This document shows, one piece after another, positions 11,708-23,125 of a stretch of 64,000 nt of DNA (positions are counted from its first letter, which is position 1; each line of letters opens with the position of its first letter). The DNA is from Ursus arctos (lineage: Eukaryota; Chordata; Mammalia; Carnivora; Ursidae): positions 3,105,001 to 3,169,000 of the forward strand of contig NW_026622897.1 in the NCBI RefSeq assembly GCF_023065955.2, given 5' to 3'. The position numbers and the translations under genes were made by a program. The notes under the pieces are model-generated. The model did no database searches, had not been told where the DNA came from, and saw nothing but the letters and a program-made list of their open reading frames with translations.

Positions 11708-12030
11708 TTTTTTAAAGATTTATTTATTTATTTTAGAGAGCGAGCGAGCGCACAGTGGGGAAGGGCAGAGGGAGAGAGAGAATCTTTTTTTTTTTAATAA
11801 TAATTTTTTATTATGTTAGTCACCATACAGTACATCCTTAGTTTTTGATGTAGTGTTCCATGATTCATTATTTGCGGAGAGAGAGAGAATCTTAAGCAGA
11901 CTCCATGCTCAGCATGGAGCCTAATGGAGGGCTCAATCTCATGACCTTGAGATCACGGCCCTGAGATCATACCTGAGCTGAAACTAAGAGTCAGACGCTT
12001 AACTGACTGTACCACCCAGGTGCCCTATCT
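11708..12030 (-). mobile_element. SINEC interrupted by an L1 tail
   Basis: Antisense SINEC whose body stops at gagagagagaatct and resumes after the insert with the same motif, then continues to the complement of the head (gtaccacccaggtgccc). Outer target-site duplication ctcactctt (11699-11707, 12031-12039). Confidence 0.92.
11786..11876 (-). mobile_element. L1 3'-end fragment nested in a SINEC
   Basis: T-rich start, then taataattttttattatgtt, accatacagtacatcc and gtagtgttccatgattca, the complement of the carnivore L1 3' terminus also seen in sense at 45.4-45.6 kb. Flanked by a duplicated gagagagagaatct (11772-11785 and 11879-11892). A younger event than the host SINE. Confidence 0.85.
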
Positions 12031-12039
12031 CTCACTCTT

Positions 12040-12508
12040 AATGAAGAGATAGAGTAAGAGACAACCCTTCTTTGTACTTTGGCTATTGTCCTGTTTAGAT
12101 GGGAGACCTGAAAGTGCAGAAATCAGTTAAGGGTAAAGCCATCTCCTAGAGATGTGGGACCTGGGGCCTAATCAACCTTCACATATTTTCTTATATGAGG
12201 TAAAAAATTCCTGCATTATTTAAACCAATTCCAGATAGGCCTTTATTATACCTTAAAAATCGAATTCTTTGGTCTTTATAATTCAGTGAAAGGCTACCCA
12301 AATTGCAAACACTCAAGAGACTACATTTAGGTTAGCTGTAGCAGAAAACAAATTGGATGAAGGAAACGAACATTCACTATAATTAGGAACTCAGAGCACA
12401 CTTGACAAATTCTAAAAGCTGACACTTCTAAGTGTTTATGTCACTTTGGTTTCAAGTTAAAAGTTAAGAATATCCAGGGGCACCTATATTGTGGCATGGT
12501 GATGGTAA
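12040..12508. other. Unique AT-rich sequence
   Basis: Nothing recognised. Confidence 0.4.
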
Positions 12509-12524
12509 AAAATACTTTATTTCT

Positions 12525-12709
12525 TTTTTTTAAGATATTTATTTATTTATTTATTTGAAAGAGATCTTGATGGGGGAGGGGCTAAAGAATAGGAAGAAGC
12601 AGACTCCCCGTTGACCAGGGATCCCAACACGGGGCTCGATTTCAGGACCAGGAGATCTTGACCTGAGCTAAAGGCAGGCACTTAACAGACTGAGCCACCC
12701 AGGTGCCCC
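12525..12709 (-). mobile_element. SINEC
   Basis: Antisense, older and more diverged copy. Target-site duplication of 16 bp with one mismatch (aaaatactttatttct at 12509-12524, aaaattctttatttct at 12710-12725). Confidence 0.93.
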
Positions 12710-12725
12710 AAAATTCTTTATTTCT

Positions 12726-13349
12726 GTTCATTAACCAGGGTTCATTATAGCCCACCTCTAGTTCAATAGAGTATATTTGAGATTAAATAAGATAGGATTT
12801 AGCACTGAGAATTTGGACAATATGTTTCAAGTGTTCGGGAACTAATAGTCTAGCTGGAAAACATGAGCCATTAATTTAACACAGTAACAAACACAGTGCC
12901 ATCAGATAGTAATCTCTCAGGTGTGTCGACAACTGTAAGCACTGTGGGAGACAGGAGTATCGAGAAATGCAGAAGTCTGTGAAGGTGCCATGGCAAGGCT
13001 GGGCATGAGACGATGAGACGATGGGATGTGGAGAACTGACTAGTATTTGTACTATGTGATATGGAGGTGGAAACATCAGAACGCTGTGACAGAACGATCT
13101 CATGGTGCGGGAGTGCTTCTGGTCAGTCTCTACAAATTGAATCAGTATCCTCCCAGTCACACAGACTGGAGTCCCTTCTCTCCCTCTGTGGTCTCCCACA
13201 GTCAGGTTACCAGGTGTTGACACTTCTTCCGCCATGCTGTGTTTCATTCTCCCTCTTCTTTCACCTGCAGAAAATGTTTCCACTGCATAAAGCTTCCAAC
13301 TAGACTTGCTGTCTCCAGTCTTGTGTGGCTTTTCTGTCCTGGTAATCTT
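12726..13349. other. Unique sequence carrying a 158-codon antisense open frame
   Basis: The - strand is stop-free for 477 bases (12876-13352). The translation starts MKITRTEKPHKTGDSK and is Ser/His/Cys-rich, with no domain, signal peptide or membrane pattern that I recognise. An overlapping 80-codon + frame shows that the stretch is simply stop-poor. A chance frame is the default reading. An unannotated exon or an old pseudogene is possible. Confidence 0.25.
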
Positions 13350-13364
13350 CACAATAATGTTTTT

Positions 13365-13373
13365 TTAAGGATT

Positions 13374-13404
<31 letters not shown>

Positions 13405-13599
13405 TTATTTATTTATTTGGGAGAGAGAGTGTGGATGAGCAGGTGGAGTGGGGGTAGGAGCAGAGGGGAAGGCAGAGAGAGGGGAAAGAATTTCACACAC
13501 ACTCGACACTGAGCACGGAGCCTTGTGGGCCTTGATCTCATGACCTGAGCCAAAACCAAGAGTCCCAGGCTTAACCAATTGAGCCACCCAGGTGCCCCA
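13365..13599 (-). mobile_element. SINEC with expanded ATTT tail
   Basis: Antisense copy in which the A-rich tail grew into a long (TTTA)n array (about 13372-13419). Target-site duplication 13350-13364 / 13600-13614 (cacaataatgttttt, one mismatch). Confidence 0.95.
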
Positions 13600-13663
13600 C
13601 ACAGTAATGTTTTTTAAATACTGACTTCAGTTTCTTTTATTCCTTCTCAAAACATCCTTTGAG

Positions 13664-13850
13664 GGACACCTGGGTGGCTCAGTCAGTTAAACATCTGCCT
13701 TCGGCTCAGGTCAAGATCTTGGGGTCTTGGGATTGAGTCCCACATCAGGCTCCTTGCTCAGCAGGGAGCCTGCTTCTCCCTCTGCCTGATGTTCACTCTC
13801 TCTTCCTCTCTCTCTCTCTCTTCTACAGATAAATAAAGTATTTAAAAAAA
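13664..13850 (+). mobile_element. SINEC
   Basis: Sense copy with head acacctgggtggctcagtca and a CT-rich 3' body, then poly(A). An imperfect duplication of aaaacatccttt flanks it. Only 50 bp from the preceding antisense copy, so the two form an inverted pair able to fold. Confidence 0.93.
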
Positions 13851-13855
13851 AAAAA

Positions 13856-14890
13856 ATCCTTCCTATGAATCCCTGTCACCTGTGGGAAAGGATATAGAGA
13901 CAAAAAGCTTTCTATTAAAGTCCTTACAGTCTGGTAGGAAATTACAGAAAAACACAAACCTAAGTACAAGAAGGTTATGGAAGAGTGTATGATAGAAGTT
14001 TGCTCCAAGTAGAAAGTAGCTTTGTGATTGACCAGTATAAACTCTTCATCCAGAGAAAACTATTCATTAACCCTCTCTACCCGAAGAAGAGAGTTCACTT
14101 CATCACCACACCTTTCCATAGGACATTTCTCCTCTCTGGAAAATTCCCTCCACCCAATTCATTCATTAATCTGTAAATAGTTTTCAGACCTTACTTATGG
14201 CTTATACTCATTTTATAAGAATTTTATAAGCTCTTATAACATTCTCAAAATGGACTCAACAAGCATCTTCCTAGCTATCCCTGTACTAGAGAGTATTGCC
14301 TTTTAGAGAACAGCGTGTTCTTTTTATAAACATATTGAATTATCCACGGACTTGTTTACATGGAACCAAATTTTACTTTTCTCTCTTAGTTTAAGTTGAA
14401 TCTTACAAAGAACAATTAAATAATTTTTCTTGTATATAATAATAATTTAAATATTTGAAAATATTATGACTTCCCTATATTTTCTCTCTTCTAGGCCAGC
14501 TATCAATAACAGATTTGTTTCTCAAATGGCATTCTTTCTAGACTTCACCATTTTACTATTGTAGTAGGAATTCATTATTCAATCATTAACATTTTTTTCT
14601 GAAATAAAAATATTGTCCAAGACATCTGCTCTTGGCTGTGGCAGATGAAATTGTATTGTCTCAACTATTCCAAACATGATGACTAGGAAAACCTAATAGT
14701 TTACCACCTATTTGAAAACTTCTGTGAGCTATAAAAGCAGTGGATGTAAGGGAATAGATCAAAGAGTGAAAGGAAATAGAACTATTGAGCCTTAACCAAG
14801 AAGCCATAAGCTGAGAGGGGCGAGGAGGGTGGGGAAGGATTCTAGGAAACTGGCAAGTTGTATAGTGCATTAAGCAGCCACCTGGGGCTC
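13856..14890. other. Unique AT-rich sequence
   Basis: No coding or repeat feature recognised. Short frames only. Confidence 0.4.
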
Positions 14891-14899
14891 ATGAGAAAA

Positions 14900-15980
14900 A
14901 TTGGAATTAAGAACTAGCCAGTTAAGAGAGGTCCTGGCAAAACCCCCGTCTTCCAACCGAGACCCTTAAAGGTCTACCAGCAGCAATAAATAAAACTCTC
15001 AGAAAAACTGAAACGAATAACCTCAATCTAAGCACATATGTTCTAGTGATCTGACTCTGCCTTAACTGACTTGCAAGAAGAAAAAACAAAATTTAAAAAT
15101 AATAATAATCCTTAAATAAAAATAACGTCAGCAAGACTAAACTAACAGTAAAACTAACTCTAGGTTAGGTTTAACCTAGATTTTCATACCCAACGTCTGG
15201 CATTTTATAAAAAAAAATCAAGCGCACCGGAAGATCAAATGATGGAAGACCAAGAGGAAAAAAATATAAAATAGAAATTAATACACATGAGATAAAAGAT
15301 ATTTATTTACCCATAAATGGACTTTAAAATAATTTTGATCAATTTCAGAAGATGTATTACAACGTGAAGGATTTAGGCAGAGAAATGGTATCTACAGAAA
15401 ACAGTCAACTCAGAATTATAAAATTATGTTTTGAATAACTGAAATTAATACATCTTTAAGTGAATACAGGGCACAGAAGGAGAAAGATTAGTAAGTTGGA
15501 AAATAAAATAATAGAAAATATCAAGTTAGAAGGCTAGATGGGGGAACAGATAATTCAGAGAATAATGTAAAAAAATATTAATAAAATGAAAAGTCCTGAT
15601 ATGTGTGTAATTGGGAGTCTCAGGGTTAAAGGAAAGCAGATGGAGTTATAGCAGTATTTTAAAGTGTTATTAAGTTCTGCAAAATCCAAAGAATAAGTAC
15701 AAATAAAACCACACCAACATATATTATGTTCAAAGAGAAAAGCGAAGAGAAAAATTTTTAAGTACCTAGAGCAAAAGGATATGTTACCTTCAAAAGAGAA
15801 ACAGCAAGTATGAAACATACTTCTCAGTGAAATTATGGAATCGTTTGAATTGAATAGCATCTTTACAGAACTGAAAACAACAGCAACAAAAAATCCCTTG
15901 CCAATCTAGACTTCTCTGCCTAGTAAAGCTATTCTTCAAAATTGAAGTAAAAAATAAAGGTGTTTTCTTTATGTGAACTT
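14900..15980 (+). pseudogene. Ancient L1 (L1M type): 5' region and ORF1 remnant
   Basis: Follows old L1 5' and ORF1 order: gattttcatacccaacgtct, ctggcattttataaaa, then gtgtgtaattgggagtctca, agtacaaataaaaccacacc, gagcaaaaggatatgttacc and cttctcagtgaaattatgg. ORF1 encodes the L1 RNA-binding chaperone. Here it is broken by many stops and indels. It belongs with the ORF2 relic that resumes after 16.5 kb. Confidence 0.6.
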
Positions 15981-15984
15981 TCTA

Positions 15985-16495
15985 CACATGAAATTTATAC
16001 ATGAATGTTCACAGCAACATTATTCACAATAGCCAAAAAAAAAAAAGTGGAAACAACCCAAATGTGCATTAACTGATGAATGGATTGACAAGCCAGGACA
16101 TTAACCATGTAGTGGAATGTTATTCAGTCATACAAAACAATCAAATCATACAAAGAAATTTTAAAAAATAACACATGTTGCAACTTGGATGAACCTTAAA
16201 AACATTATGCTAAGTGAAAGGGCAGTCAGAAAAGACAGCATATTGTTAGATTCCATTTATACGAAATGTCTGGAATAGGCAATAGAGAGGAAAAATAGGT
16301 TACCACTTGTCTAAGTTTATTAGGTGGGATTCTGGAGTGACTGCTAATGGACTCAGGCTTCTTTTGGGGAGAATAAAAATGTCCTACAATTAGGGTGATA
16401 GATGCACAGATCAGTGAATATACTGCTCAACTGTACATGTTAAATTTGTGAACTTCACAGTAATTGAATTATATGTCAATATAGCTATTAAACCC
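15985..16495 (+). mobile_element. L1M 3' end inserted between ORF1 and ORF2 of the older L1
   Basis: gttcacagcaacattattca, ggaatgttattcagtcatac, gattccatttatacgaaatg, gtctggaataggcaatagag, gtgaatatactgctcaactg are L1 3'-terminal blocks. They sit upstream of ORF2 sequence, so this is a separate 3' fragment in the same orientation rather than the end of the host element. Confidence 0.65.
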
Positions 16496-16651
16496 GAAAA
16501 TAGAATGTACAAGAGACAGGTCAAATTAAAAGCAAATAACAAGATGGAAGATTTGAATACAAATACATCAATAATTGTATTAACCATAAATTCACTAATC
16601 CAATTAACAAAGATTTTCAGACTGGATAATGAATATAAGAAATAACTTTTA

Positions 16652-16850
16652 GGGGCGCCTGGGTGGTGCAGTCGTTAAGCATCTCCCTTCGGCTCAGGGC
16701 ATGACCCCGGCGTTCTGGGATCGAGTCCCACATCAGGCTCCTCCGTTGGGAGCCTGCTTCTTCCTCTCCCACTCCCCCTGCTTGTGTTCCCTCTCTTGCT
16801 GGCTGTCTTTCTCTCTGTCAAATAAAAAGATAAATCTTAAAAATATATAT
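16652..16850 (+). mobile_element. SINEC, bear-type body, nested in ancient L1
   Basis: Head ggggcgcctgggtggtgcag and body with CTGCTTGTGTTCCCTC close to the young bear-type consensus. The tail is aaataaaaagataaatc, then AT-rich. A clean target-site duplication was not resolved. Confidence 0.93.
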
Positions 16851-17539
16851 GTAAATAAAAATATAATTTAACATATGAGACATTACTTGAGATAAACAGG
16901 GTTCAACACAAAAAGATGGCCTTTCTAATTGTGCATGAGTCTATTAATTTAGCCTCAAAATACACTAAGCAAAAATTATAATACTATAAGAAATAACTAA
17001 CTTACAGTCATCACTGGATATTTTAGCATGTAATTTGCAATAACTAACAGACCAGGTAAACAAAAAAGTAAGCAAGAATGTCAAATATGACATGATTAAA
17101 CAATGTAACATAATTGACATGTATAAAATACTACATAAATCAACCATAGGAAACATTTTTTTCAAATGCACATGGAAAATTTATGAAAAATTACTGAATG
17201 CTGCCATAAAAAGTGTTTCCGGGAATGTTATGAAATGACATAGAATGTGTTCTTTGACCACAAAAGAATTATTTTAGAAATCAATAGCAAAAAGAAAACT
17301 GAAAAACCTCTTTAAAAATATAAGCAGTAACTTTTATACAGCTCGTGAATCAAATAAGAAATCACAGAAAATATAGTGAATATTTTGGGTAGACCGAATA
17401 AAAATACAATGTATTTAAACTTGTAGGATGCAGCTAATACTCTTCATAGAGGAATATTTTTTGCCTCAAAGTATACGTTAAAAAAAAAAAAAAAGCTGAA
17501 AATTAGTGATTTAATTTCCACCTTAAGTTAAGAAAAGAG

Positions 17540-17716
17540 GGGTGCCTGGGTAGCTCAGTCGATTGAAAGTCAGACTCTTTATTTCAGTTCAGGTCATGAT
17601 CTCAGGGTCGTGAGATGGAGCTCCATACTCAGCAGGGAGTCAGCTTGGAATTCTCTCTCCCCCTCTTCCATTTGCCACCCCCCCCCCCCGGCTCAAATAA
17701 ATCTTAAAAAAAAAAG
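17540..17716 (+). mobile_element. SINEC nested in ancient L1
   Basis: Sense copy with a perfect 15-bp target-site duplication (aagttaagaaaagag at 17525-17539 and 17717-17731). Contains a homopolymeric C run of about 11. Confidence 0.96.
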
Positions 17717-17875
17717 AAGTTAAGAAAAGAGCAGCAAACTCAACACAATGTCACTAATGACAGAAATGAAATGTAAAAGAATCGAGAAAGTCACAATATT
17801 GTCCTTTGAAAGGTAATTAAAACTGATGACCTTCTGACAAAGTAATTCAGAAAAAAATGAGAAAAAATAAATCGC

Positions 17876-17923
17876 CTATATATATATAGATGTATTTCAT
17901 ATATATATATATATATATATATG
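17876..17923. repeat. (TA)n tract
   Basis: Two TA blocks joined by gatgtatttca. Self-complementary. Confidence 0.9.
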
Positions 17924-18980
17924 CAACTGTACAGACCTCACAGATTTTTAAATGTTTATAAGAGGATACTATAAACAAATGCATGTTAAAATTTGAAAAT
18001 TGAAATGAACAACCTGTTAGGGTAGTATTACTTACAAAGATGAACACAGGAAACCCTGAAAAATATCTGAAGTCTTAATTCCATTAAGGAAGTAAATCTG
18101 CAATTTCAACCTTCTCATAAAGTAAACTTTAGATCCAGATGACATTAATCATTAATTCTTCCAAACATTGATAGGAATAAATATTGATAGGAAGAATATT
18201 ACCTAAACTCTTCCAGAGAATAAAAAAGACGAAGTAATCCTTATGTTGCTTCATGAGCACGTTACAATTTGATTACAATCTGACAGTGACTCTCGGTGTA
18301 AGAAAGGGAAAAGTACCAGGCAGTCTCTCTCACAAACAGAGATGTTATCATCCCAAACAAAAGAGTAGCAACCCCAATTCAGCAAAGTACGAAATGGATA
18401 ATATGTCGCATCTAAAATAGGTATATTTCAGAAATATAATCCATTAGAAAAGTAGCTCCATACAAATCACCACATTCACTGAATAAAGTAGAAAACTATA
18501 TTCAGTAGATGCAAAAAAGGATTTAATGACTTTCATCACCCTTTTATTAGTTCTAGAAAACTCTTTGCAAAATAGAAATGGAAAATTTTTCATTCTCTTA
18601 AAAGGAACCTACAGTAAAACACCTACAGTAATTATTATCTTTTCATTGATGAAATATTGAAAGCTTTCAATCACATGAGGAAAAAAGATAAGATCCATTA
18701 ACACAGCTTATACTAATTATTATCCTGCAGGTCTCTGGTGAGTGAAATGAGGTGAGGGAAAATGCAAAGAGGTGTAAATATAAGAAAAGTAAAATCATCA
18801 ATATTCACAATTTTATTTTAAATGTAGAAAATCCAAATAATTTACAATTAAACTCAAATGAATAGGTAAATTTAGCAAGTTTATTGCACACAATAGCTAT
18901 CCAATTTAATTTACATATAACTATATTTTTAAAATATATTTTTTAATGATGTTTAACAACTATAACACTAAAAACAGCAA

Positions 18981-19212
18981 TTTTTTAAAGTTTTAATTTA
19001 GTTAACATACAGTGTAATATTAGTTTCAGGTGCACAATGTAGTGATTCAGTAATTCCATACATCACCCAGTGCTCATCAGGACAGGTGCCCTCCTTCATT
19101 CCCATCACTTGTTCCCCCATCCCTCCACTCACCTCCCCTCTGGTCACCATCAGTATGTTCTCTGTAGTTAAGAGTCAAAACAGAAAATATAGAGTCTCTA
19201 TAGTTAAGAGTC
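18981..19212 (-). mobile_element. L1 3' end, antisense, nested in ancient L1
   Basis: agttaacatacagtgtaat, gtttcaggtgcacaatgtag, catcacccagtgctcatcag and catcagtatgttctctgtag are complements of the carnivore L1 3' UTR. The inner end carries a local duplication of tagttaagagtcaaaacag. Target-site duplication aaaacagcaa at 18971-18980 and 19213-19222. Confidence 0.88.
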
Positions 19213-20150
19213 AAAACAGCAAAACATAACAAAAGATGACTCAAGGAACAGTAAAATCAACATTTTATTATTTTGTTGAATCAGTGAACTACATCCAGTC
19301 TACCACGTTTATTGATTGGCACAAACAATAGTATAAAGATATTCTGCCAAGTTTACCTCATTTCAAGGCAGTCATAATCCAATACCTAGTACGCTTGTGT
19401 GTGTGTGTGTGGCATGTGTGAAAATTGACAAAATGATTAAATTTTACCTAGAAAACATATAGCCTAAGAGTAGCCAAAAAAATTCTTGAAGAAAATGGGT
19501 ACTTGCAATACTGAATGTCAGCATTCTCTCTAAAACTACAGTAATTAAAGTGGTGTGGTATTGGCACAGAGTGCGACAAACAGAGGAAAGCAGTGGAACA
19601 GAGGGGAATTCAGAAACCAGTGCTAATAGGGGTGCATGTACAGGCACTGCACATAGGACAAAAATGTTACTCTCGAGGGGTGATTAAAGGTTGGTCTTTC
19701 GAATGAATCGTGTGGGGTTCGTGTGCTATCCGTGATGGAACACATTCATCTTTTCCAGTATTTCACCCTACACAGAGTAGTCAGTTCTAGGGTAACTGCA
19801 GATCTGAGTGTTGAGGTTAAGGGTGAATGTTAAAGGTAAGCGTTAGAATGTTAAGGGTAAAGGGTAAAAGATAGAAGAGGAAAATACAGTCAGTTCTTCA
19901 AGGTTGGCACATATTTCATAAACAGGATGCAGGAAACTCCAACCATAAGGAAAAGTTGGGTAAATGGATCAGCATTAAGAACTTAAATAACAAAGTGAAG
20001 ATGAAGAACACAGATTGGGAAAAGGTATTTGCCATTTATAGAATGAAGAACCCTTATCAAGAAGATAAATTTTAAAAATTCATCTAAATTAGTTTTAAAA
20101 AAAAACCTTCAGAAAGATGGACCAAAGACTTCACAAACTATTTTCAGATG

Positions 20151-20695
20151 GGTAACAATCAGGAGCCCACACATTTCAGCTTTCCTGGGACAGCGCTGAT
20201 CTAGGTTTCCTGGCATTGCTTTCAGTTACCGACCCTTTCATTCTCACAAGTGTCCTGATTCAGATAATAAATTATAGGATCACTCTGGTAGATTTTTAAG
20301 AAATGCTTCTCCACCCCGTACCCACATCTGATTAAATGTATGACTTTGCCCTGCCGTCGAGAGATAGTACTGCTTCCTCCGCATCACCTCGCATCTAGTG
20401 GGACTGTAACTGGAGCAGACAAAAGCAACAGGAGCCACATCGAAGGAGTTCTAGTGAAAAGCCCACACTGGCTCCTTTGAGAGAGTCCTCGCTAACAACC
20501 AGCACCAACCACCAGACAGGTCAGTGCTGCCAGAGACCCTCCAGCCCCAGCTGAGCTACCAGATGATTACAGCATGCATCAGCCCCAGGACTGAGCAGCT
20601 GATGCAGCTGCTGGTTACATGGCTCATCTTGCAAAAACTAATTCAGCTTTCCCCATTATTGGTCATTTTTTCATGTGTATGTCATACTTCAATAA
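20151..20695. other. Old repeat-like sequence, possibly a MaLR LTR near 20380-20640
   Basis: ggagccacatcgaaggagtt, acaaccagcaccaaccacca and gagctaccagatgattacag recall the middle of MLT-class MaLR LTRs. 20270-20335 recalls a MER5 arm. Both readings are weak. Confidence 0.3.
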
Positions 20696-20710
20696 GAGTT
20701 TATTTTTGTA

Positions 20711-20895
20711 GGGGCGCCGGGGTGTCTCAGTTGGTTGAGGATCTGACCCTTGGTTTCAGCTCAGGTCATGATCTCAGGGTCCTGGGATTAAGCCCCACAT
20801 CAGACTCTGTGCTCAGCACAGAGTCTACTTGTCTCTCTCCCTCCACCTCTGCTCCTTCTTGCTAACACTTTCTCAAATAAAGTCTTAAATAAAAT
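20711..20895 (+). mobile_element. SINEC
   Basis: Sense copy, perfect 15-bp target-site duplication gagtttatttttgta at 20696-20710 and 20896-20910. Confidence 0.96.
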
Positions 20896-20910
20896 GAGTT
20901 TATTTTTGTA

Positions 20911-21550
20911 AGTGTCATACAAAAATCTTAGACTTCCTTTACGATCTATCCATTTTACTGTGACTATTATTTCCATTATTTTGGATACTGTCCTTGTATT
21001 AATTCCTACTAAAATTTATTTGATTTTAAAGCAGCCAACCTATCATTTCAAACTTTGCAGTTACTTAAAGATACTTGAGTTTTACCTGAACTGCAACATA
21101 ATGACAATTTTTTCCTCTGTTTCTCTGTGGGAAAGCTTTTCTTTTTAGGCCCAAGTGTAGTATGTCCATGGTAGTAATCATTTGCTTAGTTGTATTCTTT
21201 GGGCATTATTTTAACCTCCCGAGATATATTTTAATTTTTGTTTATACTCAAAAATCAATCATCACTGTTTTCTTTGCACTACTAATTCTGTGAATTTATT
21301 AGTTGTATCTCTCACATATGAGTAATCTGGAAAATTCTTGCTATTAATATGCTGAATGAAATGTTAGGTGGTCAATACATGTTTGTGAATTTATTGATAA
21401 ATTTAAATATTTATAATCTTATGCCTTAATTTATATACATACAATTATAAGAATGAATTCTTGGTCTGTCAGTGCTCTCTAGAAGCAGGAGATAATTGTC
21501 TTTCTGTTTGAATATTGCAAGTAAATAGCAATACAGTATGCAGATAAAGA
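20911..21550. other. Unique AT-rich sequence
   Basis: Nothing recognised. Confidence 0.4.
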
Positions 21551-21552
21551 GT

Positions 21553-21778
21553 TTTATAGATTTGAAGCCAGACTGAGGTGGTTCAAATCCTACCCATGCT
21601 ACCTCTTCACCGTAGGACATTGGATGAGTAACTTAAACTCCCCGTCATGGTACCTACTTCAGACTTCTGTTGTGAAGATTAGATAATCTAATACCTCTAC
21701 ATCCCTCACAGTACAATAGTGCACCATGACAGTTCTGCCTCATAAGCAGCAGTTACTCAATAAATGCTGGGTAGTTGC
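21553..21778 (-). repeat. MIR SINE, antisense
   Basis: Near full-length: agccagactgaggtggttca, aatcctacccatgctacctc, gagtaacttaaactccccgt, ttgtgaagattagataatc and ttactcaataaatgctgggt in MIR antisense order. Confidence 0.85.
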
Positions 21779-21869
21779 CGTTGGGTGGACTCATTGGAAT
21801 AAACACAAAGCTGCTTAAATGAAGAGACTCAATTATAAAGTGTCTTAGAAAACATAAAATTGAATTCTC

Positions 21870-22210
21870 TTTCAAAGTGAGTGATTCCATCTGGTCAGAA
21901 TATTCAGGGACCCAGGTTCTCTTCACCATTGCTCTGCCACCTTGAGTGCCTTATTTTTGTCAGCAAGGTCAAACAAGGTCACAGACATGGCCATGCTCCT
22001 CTGTCTGATTGGAAGACAAGAATGCACAGACGACTGCCGGTCTGGAAGCTCGTCATTGGAAGGCTCATAACGCTTCCATTCATGTTCCATTGGTCAGAAA
22101 ATGTAGTTACATCACCACATCTAGCTCTGGAGGATTTTGATAAATGTTTATTATTCTCTTATCATGGAAGAAGGGAGAGGGAATTCCAGTGGACTAAAGC
22201 AGCCTGGATC
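21870..22210. repeat. Ancient repeat, family unresolved, with a chance open frame
   Basis: Contains ttccattggtcagaaaatgt and tcaccacatctagctctgga, close to a widespread mammalian repeat module (ccattggccagaactcagtca...ccacacctagctgc). A 138-codon + frame crosses it (21881-22297) with no recognisable domain. I read the frame as fortuitous. Confidence 0.4.
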
Positions 22211-22295
22211 CTACATGGTATTTGCAGTAGGAGGCTGTTGTCCTGTGTGGTTATAATAGGTAGCATCGAGAGGATAAGAAAATGTCTCTCTAAAT

Positions 22296-22583
22296 GAGTA
22301 TTTCCCAGATCACTAATATTAAGAATGCTACATATAAATAAAAGGGATATAGGAGAGATGCAGGTGAAGGTCAAATGCAATTTGAATCAATCTGTATACA
22401 ATAGGATACTAAACATTAAAAAAAAACAGTTTTGTCATACAGAAAAAACTTATTTAACAGGTATTTAAGTAATAATTTAAACAGTTTCCTCAAATTGATG
22501 TAACATGAAACCTTTCTCCAGAATATATTAATAAGCTCCAAAATTGGGACTTAGTAGAATATGCTTTGAGAAATACTACTATA
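22296..22583. repeat. hAT-like non-autonomous DNA transposon
   Basis: Ends form an imperfect inverted pair: gagtatttcccagatc on the left, and gtagtatttctcaaagc as complement of the right. About 290 bp of AT-rich interior with no transposase. Similar to MER5/MER20-class elements, but the subfamily is not assigned. Confidence 0.45.
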
Positions 22584-22629
22584 GTTACTACGTTCCTCCC
22601 AATTCCCATTCTTTTTTTTTAAGTTTTCA

Positions 22630-23125
22630 GCTTATTTAGGCATACTTTACTATGATTTTAAATACAGATTTTAATTTATTGAAATATATTTGACGTATAA
22701 CATTGTGTAAACTTAAGATGTACATGTTAATTTGATGCATTTATATATTACAAAATATGATTGCCATTATATATTCATTATTAAATATACACATATTTCA
22801 TGTATACATTTTGATGAATTTGAACATATGCATACACCCATACCATCACCCGAATTAAGGTAATAAGTGTATCTATCACCTGTATCACCTTCAAAAGATT
22901 TCTTGTGTCCCCCGGCTTTTTTTTTTTTTTTTTCTTTTTGGTAGTGGTGAGAACACTTAATAGGAGATTTACCCTCTTAAGTTTTTCAGCGTGCAACTTT
23001 GCACTGTTAACTCTAGTACTGTGTTGTACAGCAGATCTCTAGGATTTATTAGTGTCCTATAACTGTAACTTTGTACCGTTGAACAACTACACCCAACCCG
23101 GCATTCTAGAATTCTACCCATGACA
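22630..23125 (-). mobile_element. L1M 3' UTR relic, antisense
   Basis: tttattgaaatatatttgac, gaacatatgcatacacccat, accatcacccgaattaaggt, gtgtatctatcacc, a T17 run, then gagaacacttaataggagat and gttaactctagtactgtgtt. This succession is typical of the 3' UTR of ancient L1M families in antisense. Confidence 0.7.

Larger units (their letters stand above)
16496..20150 (+). pseudogene. Ancient L1 (L1M type): ORF2 remnant, split by later insertions
   Basis: Collinear with L1 ORF2: ORF2 start (attgtattaaccataaattc, 16575), endonuclease (cctcaaaatacactaagcaa, 16952; tcaaatgcacatggaaa, 17162), linker (aggatgcagctaatactct), reverse transcriptase region (acctaaactcttccagagaa, 18201) and C-terminal part (aattaaagtggtgtggtat, 19543; tgggaaaaggtatttgcca, 20016). 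ORF2p is the endonuclease/reverse transcriptase. No frame survives. Two SINEs and an antisense L1 tail interrupt it. Confidence 0.72.

Noticed and set aside
21881..22297. 138-codon + frame
   Set aside because: Lies over an ancient repeat module, with an overlapping antisense frame and no known domain.
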